From Methylococcaceae bacterium (GTDB lineage: Bacteria > Pseudomonadota > Gammaproteobacteria > Methylococcales > Methylomonadaceae): 64,000 bases of DNA. The DNA lies in assembly GCA_016715325.1 (NCBI GenBank), contig JADKAL010000008.1:112163-176162 (forward strand), written 5' to 3'. Below, in pieces: positions 36,884 through 47,331 of the stretch (the stretch's first letter is position 1; every line of letters begins with the position of its first letter). The notes under the pieces are model-generated. The model did not search any database and was not told the origin of the DNA. It was given only the letters and a program-made list of their open reading frames with translations. The position numbers and the translations under genes were made by a program.

Positions 36884-38279
36884 TTAAGGCTCGCTCACTT
36901 CTCCAAACCATTTTAGTTTCGTATGCAAGGTTACGACATGACCGACGATGATAATAGTCGGCGCTTTTATTTCTTGATTGCCGATGATAGTAGGCAACGA
37001 TGCTAATGTACCCGTTACGACTTTTTGATTATTCGTCGTTCCTTGTTGTACTAATGCTATGGGTAAATCGCTTGGACTGCCGTGCGCAATTAAGGAATGG
37101 CAGATTTGCTCTAAACCGACCAAACCCATGTAAATAACGACCGTTTGGTTGGGCAGCGCTAATTGCGTCCAATTCAAATTGACGGAATTATCTTTGAGAT
37201 GCCCGGTTACGAAAATGCAAGACTGTGCAAAGTCCCGATGCGTAAGCGGTATTCCTGCATAGCTTGCGCAACCGGATGCTGCGGTTATTCCCGGCACGAC
37301 TTGGAAATGAATGCCCTGTTCCATCAATGTTTCGATTTCTTCACCGCCGCGCCCGAAAATAAAGGGATCGCCGCCCTTTAGCCTTGCAACGCGTTTACCG
37401 GATTTTGCCAAATCGGCCAGCAATTGATTTATCGAAACTTGATCTAAGGTGTGATTTTGGCGGCGTTTTCCCACGTATATTTTTTCAGAATCACGGCGAG
37501 CTAAGTCGATAATTTCCGGTGAAACCAGCCGGTCGTAAACGACGACATCGGCTTGTTGTAACAACCGAAGCGCACGGAACGTTAACAAGTCGGCGGCACC
37601 CGGACCGGCGCCGATTAAATACACTTCACCGTTATGTTGAAAATTGTCGTTGTTTGTAAGGCTGTTTTCAAGCAAACTATCGGCAGCCTCGATATTTCCG
37701 GAGAAAACATTTTCGGCAATAGAGCCTTGAAAAACATTTTCCCAAAAAATGCGTCGTTGAGCCGGTGAAGCGATCCGTTTCTTTACGATAGGTCTAAGTT
37801 TTTCCGCCAATTTTGCGAGCGTTCCGTAAGCCGGAGGAATAACGGTTTCGATTTTTGCTCTTAACAATCTTGCCAAAACGGGGGCTGAGCCGCCTGACGA
37901 AACTGCAATTATCATCGGTGAGCGGTCAACGATTGCAGGAAATATAAAGCTGCTTAATTCGGGATTGTCGACGATATTTACCTGAATCCCTTGTTCTTTT
38001 GCGGTATTGGCAACGAGAGCATTCGTTTCATGATCGTCTGTAGCGGAAATAACTAAACTGAATTCTTTTAAGCAAACGGGCGTAAATGACGTCTTTCTTA
38101 TTTCTAAGTCGTAGCCTATTTGCATCGATGCGACCTTCTCGCCGATTTCTTCACCAATTACGGTGATTTTTGCACCGGCGCGGCTTAATAACTCAATTTT
38201 GCGGGCGGCAATGTCGCCAGCCCCGACAACAAGGCAAGGTCGATCTTTAAGATTAAAAAAATAAGGGTAGATAGTCCAC
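36884..38279 (-). CDS. cysG: Siroheme synthase CysG, broken by a one-base frameshift near the start
   Basis: Trifunctional enzyme (uroporphyrinogen III methylation, precorrin-2 dehydrogenation, iron chelation) making siroheme for sulfite and nitrite reductases. The long frame starts at 38125 and has VISATDDHETN, the Met8-like dimer domain and the SAM methyltransferase part (YLIGAGPGAADLLTFRALRLL, RLKGGDPFIFGRGGEE). The first 50 residues lie upstream: GTG at 38279 reads DYLPLFF, then shifts at a T7 run (38255-38261) into NLKDRPCLVVGAGDIAARK. With six T the protein is 464 residues, the family length. Confidence 0.9.
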
Positions 38280-38353
38280 TAAAGCTGCATTCTTCCGTTG
38301 GGTGTGAATGTTATTATATGCAATCTAGTAGTTAATCGAGATAGAAATACGTT

Positions 38354-38605
38354 ATGACCGACATAACAATAATAGAATACGCACTGGAAGTGGATGCCAG
38401 CGGTTTAAATTGTCCTTTGCCTTTGCTTCGTTTGAAAAAAGCATTGATGGAAGTGCAGGGCGGGGATGTTGTAAAAATTATTGCAACCGATCCGGCGGCG
38501 CATTTGGATATCGGCGTTTATGTCGAACAAACAGGGCATCAACTTCTTGAGCTAACAAGACAGAACAACGTGCAGGTGTTTTTTATCAGAAAAAGTCAGT
38601 TATAG
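38354..38605 (+). CDS. tusA: TusA family sulfurtransferase
   Basis: Small sulfur-carrier protein handling persulfide for tRNA thiolation or sulfur metabolism. The 83-residue protein has DASGLNCPLPLLRLKKAL with the active cysteine in CPLP and ATDPAAHLDIGVYVEQTGHQLLE. It is divergent from cysG, another sulfur gene, with about 75 bases between the two starts. Confidence 0.92.
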   Translation: MTDITIIEYALEVDASGLNCPLPLLRLKKALMEVQGGDVVKIIATDPAAHLDIGVYVEQTGHQLLELTRQNNVQVFFIRKSQL

Positions 38606-38848
38606 ACTTAATATAAAGTGTCAATAAGTGCTTTTACTAATAGTAATGCCTTTCGGTAGGAGGTTAAATCATCAGTGCAGACATAAAAATCAGATTTTCT
38701 TTTTAGTCGGAATTTGTTGAGCAGGTTATTTGAGTTCAGTGGTTTGAAGAAATAAAAAAGCTCATCGCTGAAGAATAAGCGGACCTCATCAGGAGAAGGC
38801 CAAAGACTATTGAAATGAGGTTTTTCAAATGAACTATAGAAGACAACA

Positions 38849-39724
38849 ATGCACGCAATCGAAAAAATAACGAATAAGGTTCGTGAAATAAGCTTAGGAT
38901 CGAGACAGAATTTAGTCACGCTCCTGCATAAGCCGAACCGTCTTACAAATCCATTCGATCAAACCATTCTCGACGATTTAAGAAAAGAAGGCGTTCACAT
39001 GACTTCGGTTGAACGTTTGTTCGGCGAGGCTTCCGAACATATCATGAATACCTTACGCTGCGCGTCGTCATCACTGGATATCGCGGATGAACTTCATCTT
39101 CCGTCTCACTTACAAAGAATGACTTCTTCGGTCGATCTTCTCTCTAGTCATATTCTTTCTGAATATCCCGAGCTGTATTTACTCGGATTATCACAGCGTA
39201 TTCTCGATCTCGTAGATAACTATTTGAAGCTGCCGGCCGCATATCACGGTGTTGCGCTGAGGAGGTCATTAGTCGACGGCAGAGAAGAGGGGCCTCGATT
39301 GTGGCATTTGGATGGGGAGGACTTTCACGTCTTTCGCATTGTTATATATCTGACCGATGTTGCCGAAGGCGGCGGTCCTTTCGAATACATCCCGCGGTCC
39401 TACGACCTGACGTATAAAGATCTCAAAACGATCGACAGCAGGATCAAATCGGCGGATATGTTAAAAGTCGTTCCTAAAAATGTCATCCGGCAATGTTACG
39501 GAAAAGCGGGGACGGTAATATTATGCGACACGGGAACTACTTTTCATCATGAAAAACTGCAAACCGCTCAAGCCCGGAGTGTCGCGATGTTCGGTTTTTC
39601 GTCTCGCATCCCGAGCAATTTGCAATTAGCGAAGCGGCATTTTCCTGTCGAAGCGTTGAAAGAGGAACTCAAACAATTATTGTCACCGATCCAAATTCCT
39701 TATGTGTTCGGATGGCGAGGGTAA
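38849..39724 (+). CDS. Phytanoyl-CoA dioxygenase-like Fe(II)/2-oxoglutarate oxygenase
   Basis: 291-residue protein whose C-terminal half has the double-stranded beta-helix signature: WHLDGED (HxD iron triad), YLTDVAEGGGPFEYIPRSYD, TGTTFHHEK (distal His) and ARSVAMFGF (Arg for 2-oxoglutarate). The N-terminal 130 residues are helical and not recognised. The substrate cannot be inferred; the family includes hydroxylases of natural products and acyl chains. It is monocistronic, and 19 bases separate it from the convergent HAD gene. Confidence 0.8.
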   Translation: MHAIEKITNKVREISLGSRQNLVTLLHKPNRLTNPFDQTILDDLRKEGVHMTSVERLFGEASEHIMNTLRCASSSLDIADELHLPSHLQRMTSSVDLLSSHILSEYPELYLLGLSQRILDLVDNYLKLPAAYHGVALRRSLVDGREEGPRLWHLDGEDFHVFRIVIYLTDVAEGGGPFEYIPRSYDLTYKDLKTIDSRIKSADMLKVVPKNVIRQCYGKAGTVILCDTGTTFHHEKLQTAQARSVAMFGFSSRIPSNLQLAKRHFPVEALKEELKQLLSPIQIPYVFGWRG

Positions 39725-39743
39725 TTGTACAATCGAAATCGCT

Positions 39744-40430
39744 TTATTTTTGAAAATGGTGAAGCGGACATATCCCTGATCGAAGACTAATAACCGGCCA
39801 TTTCTCATTTTCAGCAAAAGCTCTTAAGGTCTCGTCCGGATCGACGGCAACAGGATTTTCAACCAGCTTCAACAATGGCAAGTCGTTGTGGGAGTCGCTA
39901 TAAAACCAACTGTTTTCAAGCGACTCGGATGAATACGCCAGCCATTTGTTCAATTGTTTAACTTTACCTTCCTGAAAACAAGGCGTTCCCGAAAAACCGC
40001 CCGTGTAACGGCCATCTACAAAATCGGGAGTTGTCGCTAATAAGAGGTCGATACCGTAGAGTTTTACAATCGGTTCGGTCACAAAGCGGTTAGTGGCCGT
40101 GATGACCATTAACGTATCGCCGCGATTTTTATGTTTATCGATTAATTCTTGAGCGGGTTTCAGCATTAAAGGACGTATGACGGTATCGATAAAGTATTCG
40201 CGCCATCTGTAAAGATCCTCTGCAGCATTATCAGCCAGCGGTTTAAGCGAAAAATGAAGGAACTCGGTGATGTCGAGGTTGCCGTGTTTATAATCGTCGT
40301 AAAATTTGGCATTCGTTTTTTCATAATAGTCTTTATCGACGATGCCTTGATCCACTAAAAATTGCCCCCAGAGGTAGTCGCTGTCGTCGGCAATCAAGGT
40401 GTTGTCTAAATCGAAAATCGCTAAACTCAC
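39744..40430 (-). CDS. HAD-IB family phosphatase
   Basis: Phosphoserine-phosphatase-like hydrolase. The 228-residue protein starts VSLAIFDLDNTLIADDSDYLW (motif I with nucleophile Asp), ITATN (motif II) and WFYSDSHNDLPLL (motif III/IV). The GTG at 40430 is preferred because it places FDLDNT at residue 5 as in relatives; the longer frame has no ribosome-binding site. Relatives include histidinol-phosphate and glycerol-phosphate phosphatases; the substrate is unknown. It is divergent from rppH, as in several gammaproteobacteria. Confidence 0.88.
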   Translation of the reverse strand: MSLAIFDLDNTLIADDSDYLWGQFLVDQGIVDKDYYEKTNAKFYDDYKHGNLDITEFLHFSLKPLADNAAEDLYRWREYFIDTVIRPLMLKPAQELIDKHKNRGDTLMVITATNRFVTEPIVKLYGIDLLLATTPDFVDGRYTGGFSGTPCFQEGKVKQLNKWLAYSSESLENSWFYSDSHNDLPLLKLVENPVAVDPDETLRAFAENEKWPVISLRSGICPLHHFQK

Positions 40431-40587
40431 AGTAATCCAGTCGTTAAAAATTAAAGAGATATGCCCTCTGGTATGAAAGCTTTTTTTATGGAACAATGTG
40501 GCATTATTAATTTTAATGCCGTCCGTCCTTCAATTTTATCATAAGCGATTTGCAAGGATGGAAAAGGCAACATACAAGGTTTATAAC

Positions 40588-41142
40588 ATGATCGACTCAA
40601 AAGGATACCGGCCTAATGTCGGCATCATCCTTTGCAATGACGAGGGTCGCGTGTTTTGGGCAAAACGGATGGGTGTCGACTTGTGGCAGTTTCCACAAGG
40701 TGGTATCAACGAAGATGAAGACCCGGAAACGGCGATGTATCGTGAATTGTGGGAGGAAACAGGCCTGCAACAACAGCATGTTCAGGTGCTCGGCAGAACG
40801 CGCTACTGGCTTAAATATCAATTGCCGGAAAGATACATACGTAAAAACTCCGTACCCATGTGCATCGGGCAAAAACAAATTTGGTTTATGTTACGGTTGA
40901 TCACACATGAATCTAATGTGCGTTTCGATCATTGTCCTAAGCCGGAGTTCGACGGCTGGCGTTGGGTGGATTACTGGGAGCCGCTCAAAGACGTGGTGTA
41001 TTTCAAACGCAAAGTTTATCAAAGGGCAATGACCGAATTAGGCGAGATTCTGGCGACAGGGTCCGTACCGGTAGACGCCAGCGGATTTCTCGCCCGAGAA
41101 ATGAGCAAACCTAAAACTCAAAATCAAAATAAACTTCAATAA
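40588..41142 (+). CDS. rppH: RNA pyrophosphohydrolase
   Basis: Nudix enzyme that removes pyrophosphate from 5'-triphosphate mRNA ends and so triggers decay. The 184-residue protein starts [17 protein letters not shown] like E. coli RppH and has the Nudix box [17 protein letters not shown]...[22 protein letters not shown] and [13 protein letters not shown]. The ATG at 40588 aligns with the family; the frame is open for 30 codons upstream without support. Its end overlaps the convergent cpdA end by 7 bases. Confidence 0.96.
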   Translation: MIDSKGYRPNVGIILCNDEGRVFWAKRMGVDLWQFPQGGINEDEDPETAMYRELWEETGLQQQHVQVLGRTRYWLKYQLPERYIRKNSVPMCIGQKQIWFMLRLITHESNVRFDHCPKPEFDGWRWVDYWEPLKDVVYFKRKVYQRAMTELGEILATGSVPVDASGFLAREMSKPKTQNQNKLQ

Positions 41143-41936
41143 CCTTCGTTATTCGTCCGTAATCCTGAAATTTTTTCCGGGATGCGGACAATACCGGAGT
41201 CGATAAGGCCGTTTTCGTACAAATGAAGCCAGCGATAACCGGGCGATGTATCGTCCAAACTGAAATGATCGCTCAACGGTTTAAACTGAAAACAGGTTGA
41301 AGGCGTCGTCAAGATTCGACAAGCATTAAGCTGAATATCCATTTCTTGATGAATATGCCCGTTAATAACGGCTTTCGCATTGGGATATTTATCCAGGATG
41401 TCGAAGATTGACCGCGCGTTTTCAATGATCATGGTATCCATCCATGAGCTTCCTGTGGGTACAGAATGGTGATGGACGGCGATCAGCGCATTGAGTTCTT
41501 TATTATTCTCAAGGCAGTTTTCCAAAAAAGTGAGCTCTCCGTCTGATACATAACCGCCGGCGGAATCGGGTACTTGGCTGTTTAAAGCAATTATCTGCCA
41601 TTGCCCCGTTATAAGCTGTTTTCGGCAATTGATCGTATCGGTGGAAAACACTTGTCGCATAATCTCAAGATCATCGTGGTTTCCCGGTAAGCAAATACAT
41701 GGGATGTCGAGCCGTTCTAATTGCTTCAAGAGATACTGATAACTCGATATTACAGGATCTTGAGCGATGTCTCCGGTTACAAGGCAAAGATCGAATTTTC
41801 GCCCCGAATGAATCACCGATTCCAATACCGCTTTAAAATAATAAGCCGTATTGACGCCTAAAAGCGTATCTTCCGAAGACGCCATAATGTGCGTATCGGT
41901 CAGTTGTAAAATAGCTAGAGGTTCGTGGTTAAGCAT
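41136..41936 (-). CDS. cpdA: 3',5'-cyclic AMP phosphodiesterase (CpdA/Icc-type metallophosphoesterase)
   Basis: Calcineurin-like phosphoesterase expected to lower cAMP. The 266-residue protein has the metal motifs [32 protein letters not shown] and INGHIHQ in order. It lies three bases after argA on the same strand and converges on rppH; rppH-cpdA adjacency is common in methanotrophs and pseudomonads. Other cyclic nucleotides are possible substrates. Confidence 0.9.
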   Translation of the reverse strand: MLNHEPLAILQLTDTHIMASSEDTLLGVNTAYYFKAVLESVIHSGRKFDLCLVTGDIAQDPVISSYQYLLKQLERLDIPCICLPGNHDDLEIMRQVFSTDTINCRKQLITGQWQIIALNSQVPDSAGGYVSDGELTFLENCLENNKELNALIAVHHHSVPTGSSWMDTMIIENARSIFDILDKYPNAKAVINGHIHQEMDIQLNACRILTTPSTCFQFKPLSDHFSLDDTSPGYRWLHLYENGLIDSGIVRIPEKISGLRTNNEGY

Positions 41937-41939
41937 TTA

Positions 41940-43256
41940 TCAGGTTGCCGATTTACACAGCACTTTCGAATTTCTTTCAGGATTGTAGAGTGCTTTAAGC
42001 GCTTCCGGCAGGTTCTCAATCGTTGTCGGTTGAAAACCGCGCTCAATAAACCAATGTGCGGTTTGGGTCGATAATACAAACAGTTTTTTAAGATTCAGTT
42101 TTTTGGCTTTTTGGCAAACGTGGTCGAACATGCGTTGTCCGCGTGACGAACCTTGATAATCCGGATGCACCGCAAGACAGGCAATAGCGCCGAATTGACC
42201 CTGTTCGTCGGCATGTAAGGCCAAGCAACCGATAATCAGTCCGTCCCGTTCCAGCACGATATAATCGGAAATTTCCATTTCGATTTTTTCTCGCGAGCGT
42301 TTTGCCAGTTTGCCTTGTTGTTCCAATGGCTTAATTAGTTCGAGAATGCCGCCGATGTCGTTGAGTGTTGCGGGGCGGAGGGCTTCGAACGGTGAAGAAC
42401 TAATCAACGTGCCGATACCGTCGTGGCTGAACAGTTCCAGCAATAACGCACCGTCAATTGTCCGGTCGATCAGGTGAACGCGGTTAACGCCCGCTCGGCA
42501 GCTTTGAATAGCAGCTTTTAAGGGCAGGGCGAGCGTATCAGGCGTATCGGGATGATTGTCCAAAAACCCAACCGCTTCATCGGCGATGATTTGACGCACC
42601 GGTTGAGCTGTTTCCGGGTTCTGAAAGCTTTGTTCGGTCAGTAGAATAAGCTTTTCGGCTTTCAACGCAATGGCAACGGCTGTGGCTACTTGCTCTGCCG
42701 AGAGGTTGAAGATTTCTCCGCTGGGCGAATAACCGATGGGCGACATTAATACCACATTTTTTTGCTCAAGTTGCTGCTGGATAGCCGCAGAATCAATACG
42801 GCGCACTTCGCCTGTATGGCAGAAATCGATACCGTCGATCACGCCTAAGGGTTTTGCGGTAACAAAGTTTCCTGAAGCGACCTTAAGCCCGCTGCCCGCC
42901 ATCGGCGAATTCGCTAAACCCATCGACAATAAGGCTTCAATTTCCACGCGTACAATGCCGGCAGCCTCTTTAACGCATTGCAGTGCAAGATCGTCGGTAA
43001 TCCGTAAGTTTTGATGGAACCGGGCAGGCCAATTAAGCTTCTGTAACCGCTGATCGATTTGCGGACGAATGCCGTGAACCAGCACTAGTCTAATCCCTAA
43101 GCTGCTGAGTAAGGCAAAATCGTGGACATGATGGTCGAAATCCTCCGCCATCACCGCCTCGCCGCCGAACGAAATCACAAACGTTTTGTTGCGGTGGGCA
43201 TGAATATAAGGCGACGAATGCCGAAACCAGTTTACGAAAGCGTTTTGTTGCTCCAT
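41940..43256 (-). CDS. argA: Amino-acid N-acetyltransferase (N-acetylglutamate synthase)
   Basis: First enzyme of arginine synthesis. The 438-residue protein has an N-terminal amino-acid-kinase-like regulatory domain (FVISFGGEAVMAEDFDHHVHDFALLSSLGIRLVLVHG; RITDDLALQCVKEAAG) that binds arginine, and a C-terminal GNAT domain with LAVHPDYQGSSRGQRMFDHV for acetyl-CoA. The length is as in E. coli ArgA. It is divergent from icd across a 259-base promoter region. Confidence 0.96.
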   Translation of the reverse strand: MEQQNAFVNWFRHSSPYIHAHRNKTFVISFGGEAVMAEDFDHHVHDFALLSSLGIRLVLVHGIRPQIDQRLQKLNWPARFHQNLRITDDLALQCVKEAAGIVRVEIEALLSMGLANSPMAGSGLKVASGNFVTAKPLGVIDGIDFCHTGEVRRIDSAAIQQQLEQKNVVLMSPIGYSPSGEIFNLSAEQVATAVAIALKAEKLILLTEQSFQNPETAQPVRQIIADEAVGFLDNHPDTPDTLALPLKAAIQSCRAGVNRVHLIDRTIDGALLLELFSHDGIGTLISSSPFEALRPATLNDIGGILELIKPLEQQGKLAKRSREKIEMEISDYIVLERDGLIIGCLALHADEQGQFGAIACLAVHPDYQGSSRGQRMFDHVCQKAKKLNLKKLFVLSTQTAHWFIERGFQPTTIENLPEALKALYNPERNSKVLCKSAT

Positions 43257-43515
43257 GTATTTGTTTATCTGTGCGATTTAGTAAAGCTGGATTTAGAAAG
43301 TATTACTAGATAATTTTTGCTAAATTATAACCGTGTTTTAAAAAGCGGAATGAGAATAAGTACGAAAGAAATCGGTAATATTTACTTTAACTTAAAATTA
43401 CTTTTCGATAAGAAGGCTCGCTGAGTGAGCAATCTCGGCCCTTAAATTTCGATAGGTTTACAAATTAATCAATGTAGTTTAAAACTAACAACTTAATTCA
43501 ACTGTAGGGAATTCC

Positions 43516-44808
43516 ATGAACCGCATTATTCCGCCACCGAATGGTCAACCGATCAAATCTCAGAACGGCAAGTTGATCGTACCCAATAATCCTATCATTC
43601 CCTATATCGAGGGCGACGGTACCGGTCCCGATATTTGGCGCGCCACGGTACGGGTATTGGATGCCGCGGTCGCTAAGGCTTACAACGGAGAACGGAAAAT
43701 CCACTGGCTTGAAGTGTATGCGGGCGGGAAATCGTTCGAACTATTTAATACGTGGCTTCCCGATGAAACTATCGACCTTTGCCGTGAATTCCTGGTTTCA
43801 ATAAAAGGCCCGTTAACTACGCCCATCGGCGGCGGCATCCGTTCCTTGAACGTGGCATTGCGGCAATTGCTGGATTTATATGTCTGCTTAAGGCCGGTAC
43901 GCTGGTTTAAAGGCGTACCGTCGCCGGTAAAACGCCCGGATCAAGTCGATATGGTGATTTTTCGGGAGAATACCGAAGATATTTACGCTGGGATCGAATT
44001 CGCCCAAGGCAGCGATGAAGCCAAGCTGTTCTTACAATTACTAAAGGAAAATTTTCCTAATTCTTACGAAAAAATCCGCTTTCCTGAAACCTCCGGTATC
44101 GGCATCAAGCCCGTCTCACAAGAAGGCACTGAACGTTTGGTTCGTGCGGCAATTGATTATGCCATTATCAACAAACGTAAGAGCGTCACGATTGTCCATA
44201 AAGGCAATATCATGAAATTTACCGAAGGTGCATTCCGCAACTGGGCTTATGCCTTGGCGGAACGGGAATATCCCGAGCAAACCTACACATGGGAACAATG
44301 GGAACGCACCAAGGCCGCGCAAGGCGAAGAGGCCGCCAATGCAGAGCAAACATCGGCTTTAAATGCAGGAAAAATCTTGATTAAAGATGCCATTGCCGAC
44401 ATCACCTTGCAGCAAGTGTTGACCCGCCCGACCGACTTCGACGTGATCGCCACCTTAAATTTAAACGGCGATTACTTGTCCGATGCCTTGGCTGCACAAG
44501 TCGGCGGCATCGGCATCGCACCCGGCGGCAACATCAACTACCAGACGGGCACGGCCGTTTTCGAAGCCACCCACGGCACGGCACCGAAATACGCCAATCT
44601 GGATAAGGTAAACCCCGGCTCGTTGATCTTGTCCGGTGAAATGATGCTGCGTTATCTAGGCTGGACTGAAGCCGCCGATGCCATCATCAATGCGATGGAT
44701 GCGACGATTGCCAGTAAGCACGTTACTTATGACTTTGCTCGGTTGATGGAAGGTGCAACGGAAGTTAAATGCAGCGAATTTGCGGATGCCATGATTGGGA
44801 ATATGTAA
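43516..44808 (+). CDS. icd: NADP-dependent isocitrate dehydrogenase
   Basis: Citric acid cycle enzyme. The 430-residue protein has [14 protein letters not shown], the phosphorylatable Ser in [35 protein letters not shown] and [17 protein letters not shown]. Lys-Tyr in APKYA and Tyr/Arg in TYDFARLM are the NADP-specificity residues of the E. coli enzyme, so NADP use is expected. The gene has no partner on its strand and is followed by a palindromic repeat. Confidence 0.97.
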   Translation: MNRIIPPPNGQPIKSQNGKLIVPNNPIIPYIEGDGTGPDIWRATVRVLDAAVAKAYNGERKIHWLEVYAGGKSFELFNTWLPDETIDLCREFLVSIKGPLTTPIGGGIRSLNVALRQLLDLYVCLRPVRWFKGVPSPVKRPDQVDMVIFRENTEDIYAGIEFAQGSDEAKLFLQLLKENFPNSYEKIRFPETSGIGIKPVSQEGTERLVRAAIDYAIINKRKSVTIVHKGNIMKFTEGAFRNWAYALAEREYPEQTYTWEQWERTKAAQGEEAANAEQTSALNAGKILIKDAIADITLQQVLTRPTDFDVIATLNLNGDYLSDALAAQVGGIGIAPGGNINYQTGTAVFEATHGTAPKYANLDKVNPGSLILSGEMMLRYLGWTEAADAIINAMDATIASKHVTYDFARLMEGATEVKCSEFADAMIGNM

Positions 44809-44835
44809 GTTTAGATTTGCATTAGTTAATTTATT

Positions 44836-44943
44836 GATTCGGCCTTTTAAAGTCTGAATCGTTCGTGCTGAGCGAGTCGAAGCACAGACCGCCTTTCGAC
44901 AGGCTCAAGACGAACGGAAGTTAATATTTCATAGGGCCGAATC
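44836..44943. repeat. MITE/REP-like palindromic element, copy 1
   Basis: Bounded by inverted ends GATTCGGCC (44836) and GGCCGAATC (44935-44943). Inside is an imperfect inverted repeat, CGTTCGTGCTGAGCGAGTCG against CTTTCGACAGGCTCAAGACGAACG. A related element lies at 61120-61224. The CGTTCGT...TGAGC...GTCGAA core is a widespread class of intergenic repeat in environmental Proteobacteria. It lies between convergent icd and the peroxidase gene and may also end transcription. Confidence 0.7.
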
Positions 44944-44991
44944 TATAATGAGGCGGAATACACAAAGTTATTCCGCCTTAAACCTACAATT

Positions 44992-46254
44992 CTAATAAGG
45001 AGAAACAGAGCCTGGAGGAACTAAAGGATCATTACCCCACTTTGGATAATCGTCAGTAAGTGTTTTTAGAAAAGCAACAATTGCTTTTTCATCGTTTGTC
45101 GTTAAATGAAGATTTCCAAGCTCGTCATGATTTACATTTTGTAAAATTTCTGGTGCAGGCCAACCTGTTTTACCAAAGCCTTTATCCCGGTTATCGGCTA
45201 CATATCCTAACGTATCGCGGGTATTGTAGAAATGGACAATTTGTTCCAATGATTTAAATACGCCATTATGACCATAAGGCGGTGTTAACGCGATATTTCT
45301 GAGCGACATGACTTTATGTTTTCCTATCTCGTTTCCATCTGGATCATTCGCAGCTATATCCGCTCTACCGCCCAGTCCAAGGTTTGGTTCTGGGTTGCCG
45401 GGAATATTGACATTGCGCGGTAAGCCAATGTTATCGTATGTAAAATCCGTGAATAACGGCGCTTTTATTTTTCCTTGCTCGTCGGTTTCTATTTGACTAA
45501 TATGGCAAGCAGCGCAATTTCCTTTGGTTTCATCGTTAAATAGATCGAGGCCTCTTTGTTCTAACTCTGTAAAACTAGTCTTACCCATTGCTACATAGTC
45601 GAACTTTGAATTGAATTTGTTAAAAAACGCGCTTTTTTCAAAAATGCTTATAGCTCGCGCCATTTGTTCGTAAATGATGCTTACTGAGGCAGGAGTAGGC
45701 GGTTGGGATGAAGTTGATCCAGGATAAGCAGGAACATCGTCAAGATTTAAGCCATATAAATTTTTAAACAAAAAGCGATATCCCCGGTTTTCCTTCAATC
45801 TACTTACTACTGACCATTCATTCGGCATTGCCATTTCAACCGGATTGAGGAATGGTCCTTTGGCTTGTTCGACTAAGTCGGTCGCACGACCATTCCAAAA
45901 TTGTCCACCTACGAAAAGTTGATCTTGCTCATCCCAATGAAATAATGGGCTGTAAGCGGCATAGCCTACGCTAGGGGCATTGAGTGAGCCGTTTTTGTTG
46001 ATAAATGATCCGATAGAGACGGGGTTTCCAGTCTTTACATTTGCTGTATCAACAAATCCTGGTACTTGATTTATAGGGCTTTTTGTTCCCGGTAGGGGCA
46101 GTAAACTATGGCAACTCGAGCATGATTGATTTCTATTGATGGATAAATTTTTATCTTGATATAGGAGCATACCAAGAAACTGTTCACTGTTTGCATTGGC
46201 AAGTTGAAATGAAAGACTTGCGGTTAAAATTATCAAGATTCTGATTGGTTTCAT
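44992..46254 (-). CDS. Di-heme cytochrome c peroxidase family protein
   Basis: Periplasmic protein of the CcpA/MauG superfamily. The 420-residue product has a signal peptide (MKPIRILIILTASLSFQLANA), an N-terminal haem site CSSCH and a second site CAACH, with LSINRNQSCSSCHSL, FWNGRATDLVEQAKGPFLNPVEMAMP, SLRNIALTPPYGHNGVF and LEQIVHFYNTR. It may reduce peroxide, but MauG-like oxidation of another protein cannot be excluded. Monocistronic, with an AT-rich upstream region. Confidence 0.9.
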   Translation of the reverse strand: MKPIRILIILTASLSFQLANANSEQFLGMLLYQDKNLSINRNQSCSSCHSLLPLPGTKSPINQVPGFVDTANVKTGNPVSIGSFINKNGSLNAPSVGYAAYSPLFHWDEQDQLFVGGQFWNGRATDLVEQAKGPFLNPVEMAMPNEWSVVSRLKENRGYRFLFKNLYGLNLDDVPAYPGSTSSQPPTPASVSIIYEQMARAISIFEKSAFFNKFNSKFDYVAMGKTSFTELEQRGLDLFNDETKGNCAACHISQIETDEQGKIKAPLFTDFTYDNIGLPRNVNIPGNPEPNLGLGGRADIAANDPDGNEIGKHKVMSLRNIALTPPYGHNGVFKSLEQIVHFYNTRDTLGYVADNRDKGFGKTGWPAPEILQNVNHDELGNLHLTTNDEKAIVAFLKTLTDDYPKWGNDPLVPPGSVSPY

Positions 46255-46615
46255 TTTATTCTACCCGGTTAATTAAAATAAAAACGCTAAATCAATCGGC
46301 AAATGCAATTTCAGGTCGCGGATTAAATACAAATCTGACTTAAATTTGTGTAAATCTGAAGCTTAGTCAATAGATAGCCGTAAAATTTTTTGAACCGACT
46401 ATGTGATCTAAAAAAATTCATCTGTCATTGTTTAGTAAGTAACTAGCATGTTATAAAAGTCATTGAAAAATTTGGATAATTAGAAATGATAAGATGTTCC
46501 ATCGAATAGGTTTAGGCAAAATATTAACAACTTTTATTATCAAAGATTAATTAATCCGTATCGAAATTAATATACGTATAATTACTTATACCTATTCATT
46601 TTTGTAGGCGTTTTA
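46255..46615. other. AT-rich intergenic region
   Basis: 361 bases between the divergent peroxidase gene and the Uma2 remnant. It is very AT-rich; presumably it carries the peroxidase promoter. I see no repeat, RNA gene or credible small gene. Confidence 0.5.
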
Positions 46616-47251
46616 TTGATCGTAACAACCACCGTAAAATCGAAAAGCCAGATATTGGCTATCCATCCTTCGGCTGCGTTTGAACTTGATTTCGAAGGAC
46701 TGCTTGCACCCATGTCGGACGACGAATTTTTTGAATTTTGTCAGCGGCATAGGGAGTTGCGGATTGAAATGGATAAATACGGGGAGATGAGCATCCTATC
46801 ACCGACAGGCAGCGAAACCGGCGTATTGAATTTTGATTTGATAGCGTATTTTGCCAGTTGGGACAGGGCATACGGGTCAGTCGAAGGCTTAGACTCGGCA
46901 ACCGGATTTATATTACGGAACGGCACCAAACGCTCCCCGGATTTATCTTGAATAAAACTAGACCGGTGGTTTGCCATTTCCCTTGAACAATGGAAAAAAT
47001 TCGCTCCTATATGCCTCGATTTTGTGGTTGAACTTCGCTTGGAATCCGACAGGCTATCGGTTTTGCAAGACAAAATGGCGGAATATATCGAAAGCGGAGC
47101 AAAACTCGGCTGGCTGATTGACATATTCGGCCAATAAGTTTACGTTTATCAAGCCGGTATTCCGGTGCAAATGCTTGATAAGACATGCGAAATATTCGGC
47201 GAACCTTTGCTTAAAGGATTCGTTTTGGAAATGAAGGCGTTTTGGAATTAA
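46616..47251 (+). pseudogene. Uma2 (DUF820) family endonuclease-like pseudogene
   Basis: One continuous frame shows the PD-(D/E)XK-like Uma2 family, ubiquitous in cyanobacteria and mobile: MSDDEFFEFCQRHRELRIE, GFILRNGTKRSPDLS, then after a TGA (46949-46951, where relatives have Trp in SWI) DRWFAISLEQWKKFAPICLDFVVELRLESDRLSVLQDKMAEYIESG and LGWLID, then a TAA (47135-47137), then VYVYQAG...PLLKGFVLEM. Two in-frame nonsense codons and no indel indicate decay by substitution. The apparent start is TTG. It is probably a horizontally acquired relic. Confidence 0.85.
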
Positions 47252-47293
47252 TCGCAAAATCAGTTTCCATCTCCGATTTTATCTCTCATTTAG

Positions 47294-47331
47294 CTCAATT
47301 CGGTTTCTCCCGGAATTCTTACCGAATTGAG
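47294..47331. repeat. Inverted repeat in a 421-base gene-poor gap
   Basis: Perfect 11-bp arms CTCAATTCGGT and ACCGAATTGAG separated by 16 bases, without a T-run. It lies in the gap 47252-47672 between the Uma2 remnant and the secreted RTX-tailed protein, which otherwise holds nothing recognisable besides the downstream gene's promoter region. Confidence 0.5.

Noticed and set aside
38608..38919. Minus-strand 103-codon frame with one hydrophobic segment
   Set aside because: It overlaps the start of the PhyH gene, lacks a ribosome-binding site and matches no family. The gap is AT-rich, so a chance frame is likely.
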